Source: Adineta ricciae
Taxonomy: Eukaryota; Rotifera; Eurotatoria; Adinetida; Adinetidae
Length of the DNA: 64,000 nucleotides
Direction: 5' to 3'
Assembly: GCA_905250025.1 (NCBI GenBank)
Contig: CAJNOJ010000409.1
Location: forward strand, 1 to 64,000
Positions 46,561-57,556 of the stretch are shown here, one piece after another. Under the pieces are notes generated by a model, which had not been told where the DNA came from, did no database searches, and worked only from the letters and a program-made list of their open reading frames with translations. A program made the translations under genes and the position numbers. Position 1 is the first letter of the stretch, and each line of letters opens with the position of its first letter.

Positions 46561-48027
46561 TTATTTGAAACCATATTCAGATCTACTGCGAAGTTTTCCA
46601 CCCTCAAATCCCAGAGAAACACTCCCAGATGATTTTCCGTCTGGTTGATATTGAACATTAATATTCGTTGTATTACCTGTTCCCGATTCCGAAGTAACAA
46701 TTCCTGGATTACCAACTAAATTTGTGACTTCGTCTCGAGTCCATCCGATTACAAGTTGATTATATTGTTGTTGAGTTATTGGACAAACTGTTGTATCTAA
46801 TCCATTTTGAGATTTCCTGTAAAGTTTTGATCCTTGAAAATAAAATGTTGCTGATGAAGAAGATGATTGTGATCCAGTATATTGAATAGTTGTCAATTCA
46901 TTTGGTGAACCCACCGTTCCTGATTGTGAGATGAGATTTCCTGAACCACCAAGAAGTTGTACAACTTGTTGTTGAGTCCATCCAATTTGAATTGATGTAT
47001 ATTGTTGAAGATTAATTGTATTCGAATTTAAAAAGTAACCATTTCCAGTTTTTGATGATAATGTTTCATTAACAAAATTGAGATCAGCACTACCATAAAT
47101 ATTTCCAGGTGCCGTATATCGAAGTGTGGTATAATTTGCACTTCCACTTACATATTCTGAAATGACCCTTCCTTGACTTCCAACAAAATTTGTGATTTGA
47201 TTTCGTGTCCATCCAATTTGTATAGAGAGAAATTGTTGTTGAGTCATCGTATAAACTCGTGGATCTATTTCATATTGATCCTTCCTGTAAAGTTTTCCTC
47301 CTTGGAAATTAAATGCTATCGATGGAAACGATGATTGTGATCCACTATATTGAATTGTTGTGAATTGACTTGATAAATCTTGTGTTCCACTTTGAGATAT
47401 AATTGTACCAGGACATCCGAGAAATTGTATAACATGTTGTTGAGTCCATCCGACTTGAACGATCGAAAACTGTTGAAAACTGATTTTATTATTGACAATT
47501 GATGCAAATCCATATCCATATTTAATGTTAAGTTTTCCCCCCAAAAATCCCAGAGAAACTCTCCCATATGAACTTCCAGCCACTTGATATTGAACAGCAA
47601 TATTCGTTGTATTACCTGTTCCTGATTCCGAAGTAACAATTCCTGGATTACCAACTAAATTTGTGACTTCGTCTCGAGTCCATCCCATTTCAAGTTGATT
47701 ATACTGTTGTTGAGTTATTTGACAAACTGTTGTGTCTAATCCGTTTTGAGATTTACTGGAAAGTATCGATCCTTGAAAATAAAATGTCGCTGACGAAGAT
47801 GATTGTGATCCAGTATATTGAAGTGTTGTCGTGTTGGGACCTCCATATCCAGATTGTGAAATAACATTTCCTTGAGAACCAATGAGTTGCGTTACTTGAT
47901 CTTGAGTCCATCCAATTTCAACTTTTGAATATTGTTGAAGAGTAATTGAATAGACAATCGAATCGGCATCCGAATGAGATACGAAAGTTGTGCAAATAAC
48001 AAAGGCAAATGTGTAGAATGAGAACAT
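46561..48027 (-). CDS. Secreted BLIP-like six-repeat protein
   Basis: Intact single exon of 488 residues from ATG 48027 with signal peptide MFSFYTFAFVICTTFVSHSDA. It has six repeats, each with the QQY/IGWT start and the FQG-KLxxK end. Compared with the 560-residue protein it lacks one N-terminal repeat, a clean loss or gain of one unit. The last repeats of the two are almost the same, ending SRSEYGFK. Asn-X-Thr/Ser sites are frequent, consistent with secretion. Confidence 0.8.
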   Translation of the reverse strand: MFSFYTFAFVICTTFVSHSDADSIVYSITLQQYSKVEIGWTQDQVTQLIGSQGNVISQSGYGGPNTTTLQYTGSQSSSSATFYFQGSILSSKSQNGLDTTVCQITQQQYNQLEMGWTRDEVTNLVGNPGIVTSESGTGNTTNIAVQYQVAGSSYGRVSLGFLGGKLNIKYGYGFASIVNNKISFQQFSIVQVGWTQQHVIQFLGCPGTIISQSGTQDLSSQFTTIQYSGSQSSFPSIAFNFQGGKLYRKDQYEIDPRVYTMTQQQFLSIQIGWTRNQITNFVGSQGRVISEYVSGSANYTTLRYTAPGNIYGSADLNFVNETLSSKTGNGYFLNSNTINLQQYTSIQIGWTQQQVVQLLGGSGNLISQSGTVGSPNELTTIQYTGSQSSSSSATFYFQGSKLYRKSQNGLDTTVCPITQQQYNQLVIGWTRDEVTNLVGNPGIVTSESGTGNTTNINVQYQPDGKSSGSVSLGFEGGKLRSRSEYGFK

Positions 48028-50065
48028 TTTTGCGAAGAATGTTAAAGAAAGCTGTCAGTATTTGTATTTCACGAGGATAGTTTTTTTATGATTTTGATTA
48101 TGATCGAAGAAAATGACGTTTCACATATTGAGAAAAATACTTTCGATCACATAATCATGGTTTTCAATGAACCGTAACCGGGAAAGTACGTTTGGTTAAA
48201 AAAGAAAATATGTATACGAAACGAAGAACATATCGAATCGATGTGAAAATAATAACAAAAGCTTTTCAAAACTCGTACGAAAAAGAATTTCCGTTTATGC
48301 ATATATGAGATAAGAAGATGTCACCCAACTTTTTGCCTATTTTAGAAAGTTGTGGTGCTATAGAGTCACATCGATGTGTGTTGTGATACAAATGATCGTA
48401 GACGAGAAACTTTGAGAATATTACTATCTGGGCAGAATTCATCGTCTAAATAAACCACGTGAATTTTTTTATTACGAGAGAATAAAGCTAACAAAGCTTT
48501 TTCGAGTTTTGCTACCCAGAGAGACAAAGCGTTCAAAAAAACGCGTAATTACGCGTGTTAAATTCGTAAAAACGGCGTTTTTACGCTTTTCTCCTCCGTT
48601 TTCTATAGTCCATTTCTCGACGAATTTTCTCGCAAAATATTACTTTCGTTAATTTGCGCATTTTTAGTCTAAACTGTACACTTGTACCCGTCAGAGTTTC
48701 AACGCGTTCAATACAATAAAAAACAATTTCGTTTCTCTCAGTTGGTTCTCACAATATGATCCGTATTCATGAGTTCAGCCAGAAATTCGTTTACCGTCGT
48801 TAGAAAACATTTCGTTTCTCTAGAGAATTCGTATTCTTTATTCGGTCGAATAGGTCATTATGAATTTACAATATTATTATGTGTATTATAATCATAAAAA
48901 GCGAAAAGTGATTACACTCACGAACAAAATGAATACCTTGTTCTCATAATAAACTCATGGGAATGAGCGTTCAACCGTAATGCTCGATAGAGCATATATT
49001 CTAACAGATGTGATAAAGTAGTTCGATTAAAACAACAAAGAATAAATGTTAAGCATCGATACCAATTACTTGGGAATCAGCAAAGTCACAAATATTCCAA
49101 CAAACTCACGTCTTATTCGATTCAGAATGTTGTTTTGGACATTTATTAGTTGATGTGAATGTCCTTGCAGCCTGTCTGAAGCGTAGATTAATAAACATGA
49201 GTTCAGTAATTATACAGATCAAGCTTATACAGCATTTGTAGTCATATTCGGGATTGTATTCTCATCACCACCAAGATCACCAACAATCATTGCAGCTGCC
49301 CGTTTTTTCGACGAAACGCAATTTTTGTTTAATTTATTTTTCGACACATTTCAATGTTTAAAGATTAAAGTTCAAAGACCGAGAATCCCGAACTTACTGG
49401 CCAACCTAGTATCATGCGTATTTTCTCCGCTCGCAAATTAAATCGCTACTTTTACACTGATTTCACCAGAAACAACATTAGGTAGAAAAAACAAAAAATG
49501 TCCAAACTTTTCAGAAATTATTTTTAAAAACGAATACCTTCTGATACTGACAGCACGTGCGCATGTACGCCATCTATCGGCACATGGTTATATACTCATC
49601 ATTTATTTTCCATAACAGTACACACTTATGCGGTACCCATGAGGGTAGATGTTTTTTCCGTATCTTTTTAGGATATTTGCCCATGGATGATTGATAAGCT
49701 GAGGATTTGTTCAAGACGAAAAGGTAATGTAGCGTAGCATATGCATAATAACGTTACCCATATTGGAAATGGGTAGACTGCATAAGCTTTGCTGTCTAGA
49801 TGGATCGAACGTCAACCTTTGATCTTCATAGTCACGGATGCAACGAACATACTTTTATGAGTTGAAAACGTACGCTTTTCTTTTTTTTTATTTTCGCTAA
49901 AATTTCAACGTGTTTGTCGCCGTATTTTTTCTTTTTCTCTCTAGGAAGAGAAAGAAAGACAAAGAAAAAAGGCCAACGTGCCTTGGTTTTTGCCAACGTG
50001 AAAGACATTTTTAATATAAAACGTTCTATGCGACATCAATTGTCGACCACGCGAAAACATAATAG
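48028..50065. other. Non-coding stretch
   Basis: Parts (about 48150-48500 and 49940-50065) are homologous to 51330-51820. At about 48501 a CCCAGAGAGACAAAGCG then AAAAAACGCG stretch resembles one end of the MITE at 61092. No gene supported. Confidence 0.45.
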
Positions 50066-50173
50066 ATGAGTTCAAAAACATCAAATCCATACGATTTACT
50101 TGGTGCTGGACCATCGTGCAATGATTTAGTCCTTCGTCTTGCATATGGTGCTCGATTTCATGATGGTAAACAC
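50066..50173 (+). CDS. 5' start of a second J-domain/ankyrin gene copy, cut by an N
   Basis: ATG 50066 opens MSSKTSNPYDLLGAGPSCND, matching the start of the gene at 51821, with several substitutions, until the N at 50174. Only about 36 codons are retained. Confidence 0.6.
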
Positions 50174-50174
50174 N
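50174..50174. other. Single-N join
   Basis: It joins a truncated J-domain gene start to the interior of a BLIP-like gene on the other strand. Confidence 0.65.
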
Positions 50175-51186
50175 GTTGAAGATTAATTGTATTCGAATTT
50201 AAAAAATAATTACTTCCATATTTTGATGATAATGTTTCATTAACAAAACTCAGATCAGCAGTAGCATAAATGTTCCCAGGTGCGGTATATCGAAGTATGG
50301 TATAATTTGTACTTCCACTTACATATTCTGAAATGATACTTCCTTGACTTCCAACAAAATTTGTGATTTGATTTCGTGTCCATCCAATTTGTATAGAGAG
50401 AAATTGTTGTTGAGTCATTGTATAAACTCGTGAATCTATTCCATTTTGATACTTACTGTAAAGTTTTCCTCCTTGGAAATTAAATTCCACTGATGGAAAC
50501 GATGATTGTGATCCAGTATATTGAATTGTTGTCCATTGATTTGATAAATCTTGTGTTCCACTTTGAGATGTAATTGTACCAGAACATCCGAGAAATTGTA
50601 TAACATGTTGTTGAGTCCATCCGATTTGTACGATCGAAAATTGTTGAAAACTGATTTTATTATTGATAGTTGATGCAAATCTACTTTCGTATCTACTGTT
50701 AAGTTTTCCCTCATAAAATCCCAGATACACAACTCCAGATGAACTTCCAACCAGTTGATATTGAACATTAATATTCGTTGTATTACCTGTTCCCGTTTCC
50801 GAAGTAATAATTCCTGGATTACCAACTAAGTTTGTTACTTCATCTCGAGTCAATCCGATTGCAAGTTGATCATATTGTTGTTGAGTTATTTGACAAACTG
50901 TTGTGTCTAATCCATTTTGAGATTTACTGTAAAGTATCGATCCTTGAAAATAAAATGTCGCTGATGAATATGATTGTGATCCAGTATATTGAATTGTTGT
51001 CGTGTTGAAACCTTCATAACTAGATTGTGAGGTAATAATTCCTTGAGAACCAATGAGTTGTGTTACTTGATCTCGAGTCCATCCAATTTCAATTGTTGAA
51101 TATTGTTGAAAGGTAATCAAATCTGCGTTAGAGTGAGATACGAAAGTTGTACAAATAACGAAGACAAATGTGTAGAATGAGAACAT
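50175..51186 (-). CDS. BLIP-like repeat protein, 3'-truncated at an N
   Basis: It starts at ATG 51186 (MFSFYTFVFVICTTF). Four complete repeats and the start of a fifth (NTINLQ) precede the N. Repeat order matches the 488-residue gene. Frame intact. Confidence 0.7.
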
Positions 51187-51820
51187 TTTTGCGAAGAACG
51201 TTGCAAAATTTGTTAGTACTTGTATTTTGTGAGGATATTTTTTCAATGATTTTTATTATGATGAAAGGAAGTGAGCAATACAAAAAGCAAACGACGTTTC
51301 GCATATTGAGAAAAAAAACTATCGATCACATAATCATGGTTTTCAGTGAACCGTAACCGGGAAAGTACATTTTGTTAAAAAAGAAAATATTTAGACGAGA
51401 CGAAGAACATATCGAATCGATGTGAAAATAGCAACAAAAGCTTTTCAAAACTCGGACGAAAAAAGAATTTCCGTTTATACATGTATATGTTAGAAGATCT
51501 CAATAAATTTTTTGTCTATTTTAGAAACTTGTGGTGCTATAGAGTCACATCGATGTGTGTGTTGTGATATAAATGATCGTAGACGAGAAACTTTGAGAAT
51601 ATTACTATCTGGAGAGAATTCATCGTCTAAATAAACCACGTGAATTTTTTTTTATTACGATAGAAAAAAGTCTAGAAAAGCTTTTTCGAGTTTTGCTAGG
51701 AAGAGAAAGAAAGAAAAAGAAAAAAATCCAACGCGCCTTGGTTTTTGCCAACGTGAAAGAGATTTTTAATATAAAAAGTTTTGTGAGAGATCAATTGTCG
51801 ATCACGTGAAAACATAATAG
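51187..51820. other. Divergent intergenic region
   Basis: It lies between the start of the last BLIP-like gene (minus) and the J-domain gene (plus). It is homologous to 48028-48500 and 49920-50065. No gene seen. Confidence 0.5.
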
Positions 51821-53786
51821 ATGAGTTCAAAAACATCAAATCCATACGATTTACTTGGTGCTGAACCATCGTGCAATGATTTAGACCTTCGCCTTGCATA
51901 TCGTGCTCGAATTCACGAATTAAAACAAGGTCAAATTTCCAACGATCGATTTCGACTTATTAGTCGTGCTTATGAAACATTATCAAACTATGATAAACGT
52001 CGAAATTATGATGAAAATCAAAGTTGGGTAAGTAATGTTCCCATAACAAAGTATACACTTCAACAATTAGCTGCTGAACCTGTTCTCGCATCACAATTGA
52101 AAAGTCGATTAAAAGATGCAACTCTCGCAGAAATTGATGCACAAGATCCAAATACAGGTCACACATCACTTTATTGCGCTGCACGTGCAGCAAATATCGA
52201 TGCAGTGATTTATCTGACAGAGCAAGGCGCTGAACCAGATTTATCACAAAAACACGGCAGCACTGCTCTTCATGTCAGTTCTTTCTATGGACATCCGGAA
52301 ATTGTGGAATGTTTATTGGAAAGTGGAGCAAATTATACAAAAGTCAATTCATTTAATAATCTTCCAGAAAAAGAATCAATGAATGATGAAGTTAGAAATA
52401 CTTTTCTTCGTCTTCGAAAAGATCCGTTTGTTCAAACAGCTGCAAATCAACTTGATTGGTTAAAAAACAATCTTCATCAACTTTCAAGTCATATTGATGA
52501 ACAATATCATCGACAATGTCAAATATTACTTCATTGTGCAGCGAAAAAGGGTTTTATCAATCTTGTTCAATGGTTAATCGATGACCAACAAGCAAATCTC
52601 GATCTGATCGATATAAATTTAAATTCTGCATTACATCTCGCATCATATGGTGGACATCGATCAGTTGTAGAATATCTTCTTCATCATGGTGCAAATCCTC
52701 TTCTCATTAATAAATGGGGAATGACAGCTGAACAAGTTTACTTTATCTTTCATGTCGTGCGAGACAATTTCTCGTTGCTAAATGGTTACTCGAACATGGA
52801 GCAAATGTCAATATTCAATTGATTATTAAATCACAGCGCAGATGTGAATATCAGAAATAGTTATGGAGAAACTGTCTTTGACAATGCTCAGTCAGATGAA
52901 ATCAAATAATTTTTGAAAAAACATCGAGAGAATTTATTAGAAAATCGATTTATGAGTGTTTATCTCTTTGGAGATGGTCTTAGTTATGGAAATGAACCAT
53001 TAGCTAAACTTCAGTTAACAACCGATGCAACACGTGATGATCTTCGAAAAGCGATGTCACAATCATTAAGAGATAAATTCAATAGTTATTCCATTGCTCG
53101 TCGTCCAATACGTTTTGATAAAGAAGATACAACACTTTTATCAGCATTTTGTCGAACAAGATATGGAAAAACAAAATTTGTAGAATTTCCACTTTGTATT
53201 ACAATTCACGAATCACCGAGATATATGAATAGTGGACATACAATGACTGAACCAATTTCTTATTTAAGTTCTCGAGAATTCGATGGGAAATTTCGTTCAT
53301 TATGTCAACGATCGACAATTCGTGTTATTGGAAAATTAAATGAATCACAAAGATTTACATGTTCAAATCTTATCTTTACTTTTCCTGTAAATTGTACTGA
53401 AAGTGATATTTCACTTGAAATTGAATTTGTCAATTCACCAAAATTCGATACATTTCAATTACCTGAATGTTTGTGTCTTTTTCGAACAAATTATGCTGAC
53501 GAAAGTAAAACTAAATTCAATGAAATGGCCAATATTGAATATCGAAATGAAGGAAATGTTTATTTCTTCAATCAACAATTGGAGAACCATTTGTTATTCG
53601 TGATCATCCACTTTATTGTCGTTCTCTTCAAATTCGTAAACAAAATCCAAGTAAATATCCACGTATTGCTTATCATGGAACATCAATTGAAGTGATTCTT
53701 TCAATTCTCATGGATGGACTTGTCATGCCAAGTACTGTTGTATCAAATGGAAAACATGTTTGTCCTCCAACGAATCATATTCCACC
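51821..53786 (+). pseudogene. J-domain/ankyrin/PARP-like fusion gene, broken copy
   Basis: From ATG 51821 a J-like domain (residues 1-70, NPYDLLGAEPS, LAYRARIHELKQGQ) lacks the HPD tripeptide. Ankyrin repeats follow (TSLYCAARAANIDAVIYL, STALHVSSFYGHPEIVECLL, SALHLASYGGHRSVVEYLL). The frame breaks near 52740, where a further ankyrin unit (LSCRARQFLVAKWLLEHGA) continues in another frame. It shifts again near 52825, and a TAA sits at 52907-52909 in DEIK-stop-FLKK. The middle region from 52913 is open. Compared with 54879-55688, about 142 bp are missing near 53560 and homology ends at 53786, before the catalytic core is complete. Several independent lesions make this a pseudogene. Confidence 0.7.
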
Positions 53787-54770
53787 CTCAAGAGACATCC
53801 GTATGATTTTGTAGCTTTGCCAAAGTGTCTGTAGAAATATTTAAATACATCGAACGATCCAGTTGAAAGGAGAAATAAAACAATGAAATCGACGTGGTAT
53901 TTTGTTACAATAACGACTTCAGCGTCTCATGATGGAATCATCTGAAGTGTCAAAAAGTTTTTTGGCTCGGAATATAATGGTTAGTTAGGGCATATCTGCG
54001 TGTGATATATCCCAGGCTTTGCTCGTACACAAGTTTTTTCAAGCCACAAGCGATATTTACGGTTTCATCGTAAAATTAAAAGTTTGCTATATGAAAAAGT
54101 ATTTAATCTTTAATTTTCTTACATATACACATACGTACATGGATCTCAAAAGTTTCTGATGATGCCTGGTGGTTCCTAAGAACCGCTTTTCCCCCATGAC
54201 TAAGGGCGTCAAACGAGCTAAAGGAATATAGATATGTGAGTAGTTGAAGAAAGAGCGAAGAAAAGAAAAGTTACATCAGAATGACTAAATTCTTGTGGAC
54301 CTACGGATTCCAAACATGTTGACTGATATATTTTACTAATCTTTGAATTTCTCATGAAACCTCTCTGGACGATGCCTCAATACTTACGTGAAAAAGCTGA
54401 GAATATTCTATGACGCGTGCAGTAGATTTTAGTGAAAACAGATCACAGATGAAGCACACATTAGTACCAAGTCATTGTGTAGATGCAAAAAAATTTTATT
54501 AAACAAGCAACGGGTGCGATATTAAATATCTGGAATACGCTTCCGCATCGCCAACAACCCAGTCATGTTTTCTATATTTATACTTTTTCAAGAGTCGTCC
54601 TAAAAAATAGCTTTCTACATAGAGATAGACATGATCTTTTGAAAATCGAGGAACAAGACGAAATTGATTTTGACCTTCTTTCATGTGTAATTTTTCAAGT
54701 CTATTGATGCAATCAAACGAAAAAACTATAGAGACACAAAGCAGTGCCATAGTCAGGTTATCGTTGTTCC
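53787..54770. other. Non-coding stretch
   Basis: No supported gene. The right part, from about 54700, is the inverted 3' flank of a NADAR gene copy. Confidence 0.45.
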
Positions 54771-54877
54771 TCAGTGGTGATGTTTGATCACATTTCGAAC
54801 TTTCATTAGGGTAAATCCCAATCGATTTTCACCTGTTCCATCTCCAATATCACCCCAATAAGAATCTTTATTAGTAT
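54771..54877 (-). CDS. NADAR gene, 3' fragment of a second copy
   Basis: Reverse complement of the last about 36 codons of the gene at 22828-23358, from about the KDSYWGDGGD region to the stop at 54771-54773. It is cut at the N at 54878. Confidence 0.75.
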
Positions 54878-54878
54878 N
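54878..54878. other. Single-N join
   Basis: It separates an inverted NADAR fragment from the interior of the PARP-like fusion gene. Confidence 0.65.
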
Positions 54879-55688
54879 TGTTTATGTCTTTTTCGAACAA
54901 ATTATGCTGACGAAAGTAAAACTAAATTCAATGAAATGGCCAATATTGAATATCGAAATGAAGGAAATGTTCGTTTATATACTTGGATTGAATCTCAACC
55001 TTATTGGTTTTTAGATAAATCTAAACCTCGATATTTACCAACAATTGGTAGAATTCACGCATTCATTCGTCATGTTGAAATTGTTCCATCTTCATTAATT
55101 CTTCCACCTGATTTATTTCTTCAATCAACAATTGGAGAACCGTTTGTTATTCGTGATCATCCACTTTATTGTCGTTCTCTTCAAATTCGTAAACAAAATC
55201 CAAGTAAATATCCACGTATTGCTTATCATGGAACATCAATTGGAGTGATTCTTTCAATTCTCATGGATGGACTTGTCATGCCAAGTACTGTTGTATCAAG
55301 TGGAAAACGTGTTTGTCCTCCAACGAATCATATTCCACGAAAAGTAAAACATCATAATATTGAAGATTTTTCCAACGGAATCTTTGTTAGTCCAAGTATT
55401 TATTATTGTTCTGATCCAGCATATGCAGTGACATTTTCTGATGGTGATCAACGTGTTGTAGCTGTTTTAGAATGTTCTGTTAAGGATGGAAAATTCGATA
55501 TTATTCCAAGTACAGTTTCAACATATAAACCTCATCCAACTGATGATCCGAAAAGTTTAGAATGGCGTTTTACAAATCCTGCAGATATTGAAATACTTTC
55601 TGTACTTTTTATTCCTCAAATTCGATCGAGAATTGCCGAAGCAAAATGTCGAGCGGCTAAACTCGGTGTAAATCCGAATGATCTTTAA
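54879..55688 (+). CDS. PARP-like catalytic C-terminus of the J/ankyrin fusion, intact 3' part
   Basis: Open from 54879 to TAA 55686-55688; the ATG at 54936 is internal. It continues the frame of the broken copy (LCLFRTNYADES at the start). The C-terminal domain has features of the PARP/ART fold. IAYHGTSIGVILSILMDGL supplies the His of an H-Y-x triad. NGIFVSPSIYYCSDPAYAVTF supplies the second strand with Tyr and Ser. RVVAVLECSVK follows. The third triad residue cannot be placed with confidence. Mono-ADP-ribosylation is possible but unproven. The upstream domain (about 52913-53500 in the other copy) is unrecognised. The stop overlaps that of the FEM1-like gene by a few bases, tail to tail. Confidence 0.65.
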   Translation, partial: CLCLFRTNYADESKTKFNEMANIEYRNEGNVRLYTWIESQPYWFLDKSKPRYLPTIGRIHAFIRHVEIVPSSLILPPDLFLQSTIGEPFVIRDHPLYCRSLQIRKQNPSKYPRIAYHGTSIGVILSILMDGLVMPSTVVSSGKRVCPPTNHIPRKVKHHNIEDFSNGIFVSPSIYYCSDPAYAVTFSDGDQRVVAVLECSVKDGKFDIIPSTVSTYKPHPTDDPKSLEWRFTNPADIEILSVLFIPQIRSRIAEAKCRAAKLGVNPNDL

Positions 55689-57556
55689 TAATTACAATGT
55701 AATAAAATGAAATTTTTCTGTACAAAATTCAATAAATGAAGAGAATCAATATTCGAACAAGTTTGAGCGATTAAACGAGCACAAAGACATTTCAATTGTT
55801 TTGCTTTTGATATTGGTCGAAGAATTGTTAAATAATCGAACGGAGTTTGATTTTTTTGATTAACACAATCGAGATGAGATCCTGATTTAATAAGAATTTC
55901 CAGAATTTCTTCATCGACAATACCTTGACAGGCAATATGAAGAGGTGTATCACCAAATTGATCTTTTCTGTTGATATCCAACCAAGAATTTCCATATGTT
56001 AAAAGTAATTTCAATGTAGATCGATTAGGAAAACGAATAATTGGCGTTGTATCAGATGGTCGAAATGTGAGATTCTTCGATGTTTTTCTATGTACACATA
56101 AATGTAACATTGTTTGTCCATAATTACACGTTGATTGTAATCGACAAAGATCGATAATCCAACGATAAATCAATTTTCGTTGTTTAAGATTCAAATCTTC
56201 TTGTTCGAGAATTCGATTTGCAATAACAACAAAGAACAAAGCATTGTTTACATCCGTTTCTCGAGATTGATTATAAGATGGTTGAAGTGCAAATGAAGCC
56301 GCTTGTAAAAATCTTTCGATTGATATTTTTTCTTGAGAAGAAATCATTCGACATAAAATCCAAATAAATAAAAATAAACTCGATTCACCTTGATCAATTT
56401 CAATAAAATATAAACAAACATCGAAGGTTTGTTCGAATTTTCCTGCTGAGATCAATCGTTTAGTATATTCTTCTAAAGCATCTTTGAAAATTGTACGTCG
56501 ATTGGGTAAATAAAGACGTTCTTGAATTAATAAACATTCGATTAGAATTCGTTCGTGATCGTTTTCAATGTTTTTCAATTCTTCGATTGTTTGACATTCT
56601 TGATGATAATCAAAGATTGATCTTGGTGTGCGTAACACTTTTTTCAATCCGATGACTTGTCGTTGTTTCAAAGATATTTCTAAGAATGGCAAAAGTTTTT
56701 GAATCCTTTGAAAATTTGCTGAAAGATCTGAAATTCTCGAAGCGGTACAATCTTCAAGATCATCCGGAGAATAAAAAGATTCTTCGAGAAGAAACATCAT
56801 AATGTCATACGCATGTCGATGAACAATCAATTTGAGAAGATCATTATCTTTTGACTTTGGACCAGCATTTGCCTTCCAAAGTACACGAAATACTTCCGAT
56901 GCTTCACTGATCACTGCACATGTCAATGGTGTTTTAATTAAACGCGTTCTCGGATTGGTATAATGAACATCAGCACCGTGATTGATCAAATATTCAGCAA
57001 TCGTTGAATGATTGTAATATGCTGCACACATTAAAGCTGTACGTTGTTCATTATTAGATGATCGAGTTTCATTTACATGAGAATAACGATTCTCTAGAAG
57101 AAAACGAACGATATCTAAACGATTTTCGATTGTTGCTTTTAATAATAATGGATATGATTGATCATCAAATGTATCTTCATCAAGAAGATTTTCATTAAAT
57201 TCAATTAAATATTTTGCCAAATGAAAATGACCTTGAAAACATGAACAATAAAGAACATTTCCACCTTGGATTTGACGACTTCCGTTGAAAATTAAATTTC
57301 CTCGTTGTGCAATTTGTTCGTTTGCAGAAGGAAATTGTAAAAGATATTTCACAATTTGTTCATTTCCATGAAAACACGCCAACATTAATAAATTGAATTT
57401 ATTATTTCCATGTTCAATTAAAGTCGTTAAATATTCAGTTGAATTGACTAATTTCTCAAAATGACTTTGGAATTCATCAAAGAGATTCTGTTCGACCAAA
57501 AGACATAAATTATTTAAATCTTGTTCATTAATTGACATTTCTTCAGTTGAATTCAT
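55685..57556 (-). CDS. FEM1-like ankyrin-repeat protein
   Basis: Single exon of 623 residues from ATG 57556 (upstream the frame opens only on TTG). N-terminal ankyrin repeats lie at about residues 50-235 (FNLLMLACFHGNEQIVKYLL, NVLYCSCFQGHFHLAKYLIE, TALMCAAYYNHSTIAEYLI). A helical middle follows with ERILIECLLIQERLYL, like the ECxxIRERILG segment of FEM1 proteins. Two C-terminal ankyrin units (GQTMLHLCVHR, GDTPLHIACQG) and KQLKCLCARLI close it. This order matches FEM1, substrate receptors of CUL2 E3 ligases that read C-terminal degrons. The sequence is very divergent, so target recognition may differ. It is convergent with the PARP-like gene. Confidence 0.75.
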   Translation of the reverse strand: MNSTEEMSINEQDLNNLCLLVEQNLFDEFQSHFEKLVNSTEYLTTLIEHGNNKFNLLMLACFHGNEQIVKYLLQFPSANEQIAQRGNLIFNGSRQIQGGNVLYCSCFQGHFHLAKYLIEFNENLLDEDTFDDQSYPLLLKATIENRLDIVRFLLENRYSHVNETRSSNNEQRTALMCAAYYNHSTIAEYLINHGADVHYTNPRTRLIKTPLTCAVISEASEVFRVLWKANAGPKSKDNDLLKLIVHRHAYDIMMFLLEESFYSPDDLEDCTASRISDLSANFQRIQKLLPFLEISLKQRQVIGLKKVLRTPRSIFDYHQECQTIEELKNIENDHERILIECLLIQERLYLPNRRTIFKDALEEYTKRLISAGKFEQTFDVCLYFIEIDQGESSLFLFIWILCRMISSQEKISIERFLQAASFALQPSYNQSRETDVNNALFFVVIANRILEQEDLNLKQRKLIYRWIIDLCRLQSTCNYGQTMLHLCVHRKTSKNLTFRPSDTTPIIRFPNRSTLKLLLTYGNSWLDINRKDQFGDTPLHIACQGIVDEEILEILIKSGSHLDCVNQKNQTPFDYLTILRPISKAKQLKCLCARLIAQTCSNIDSLHLLNFVQKNFILLHCNY

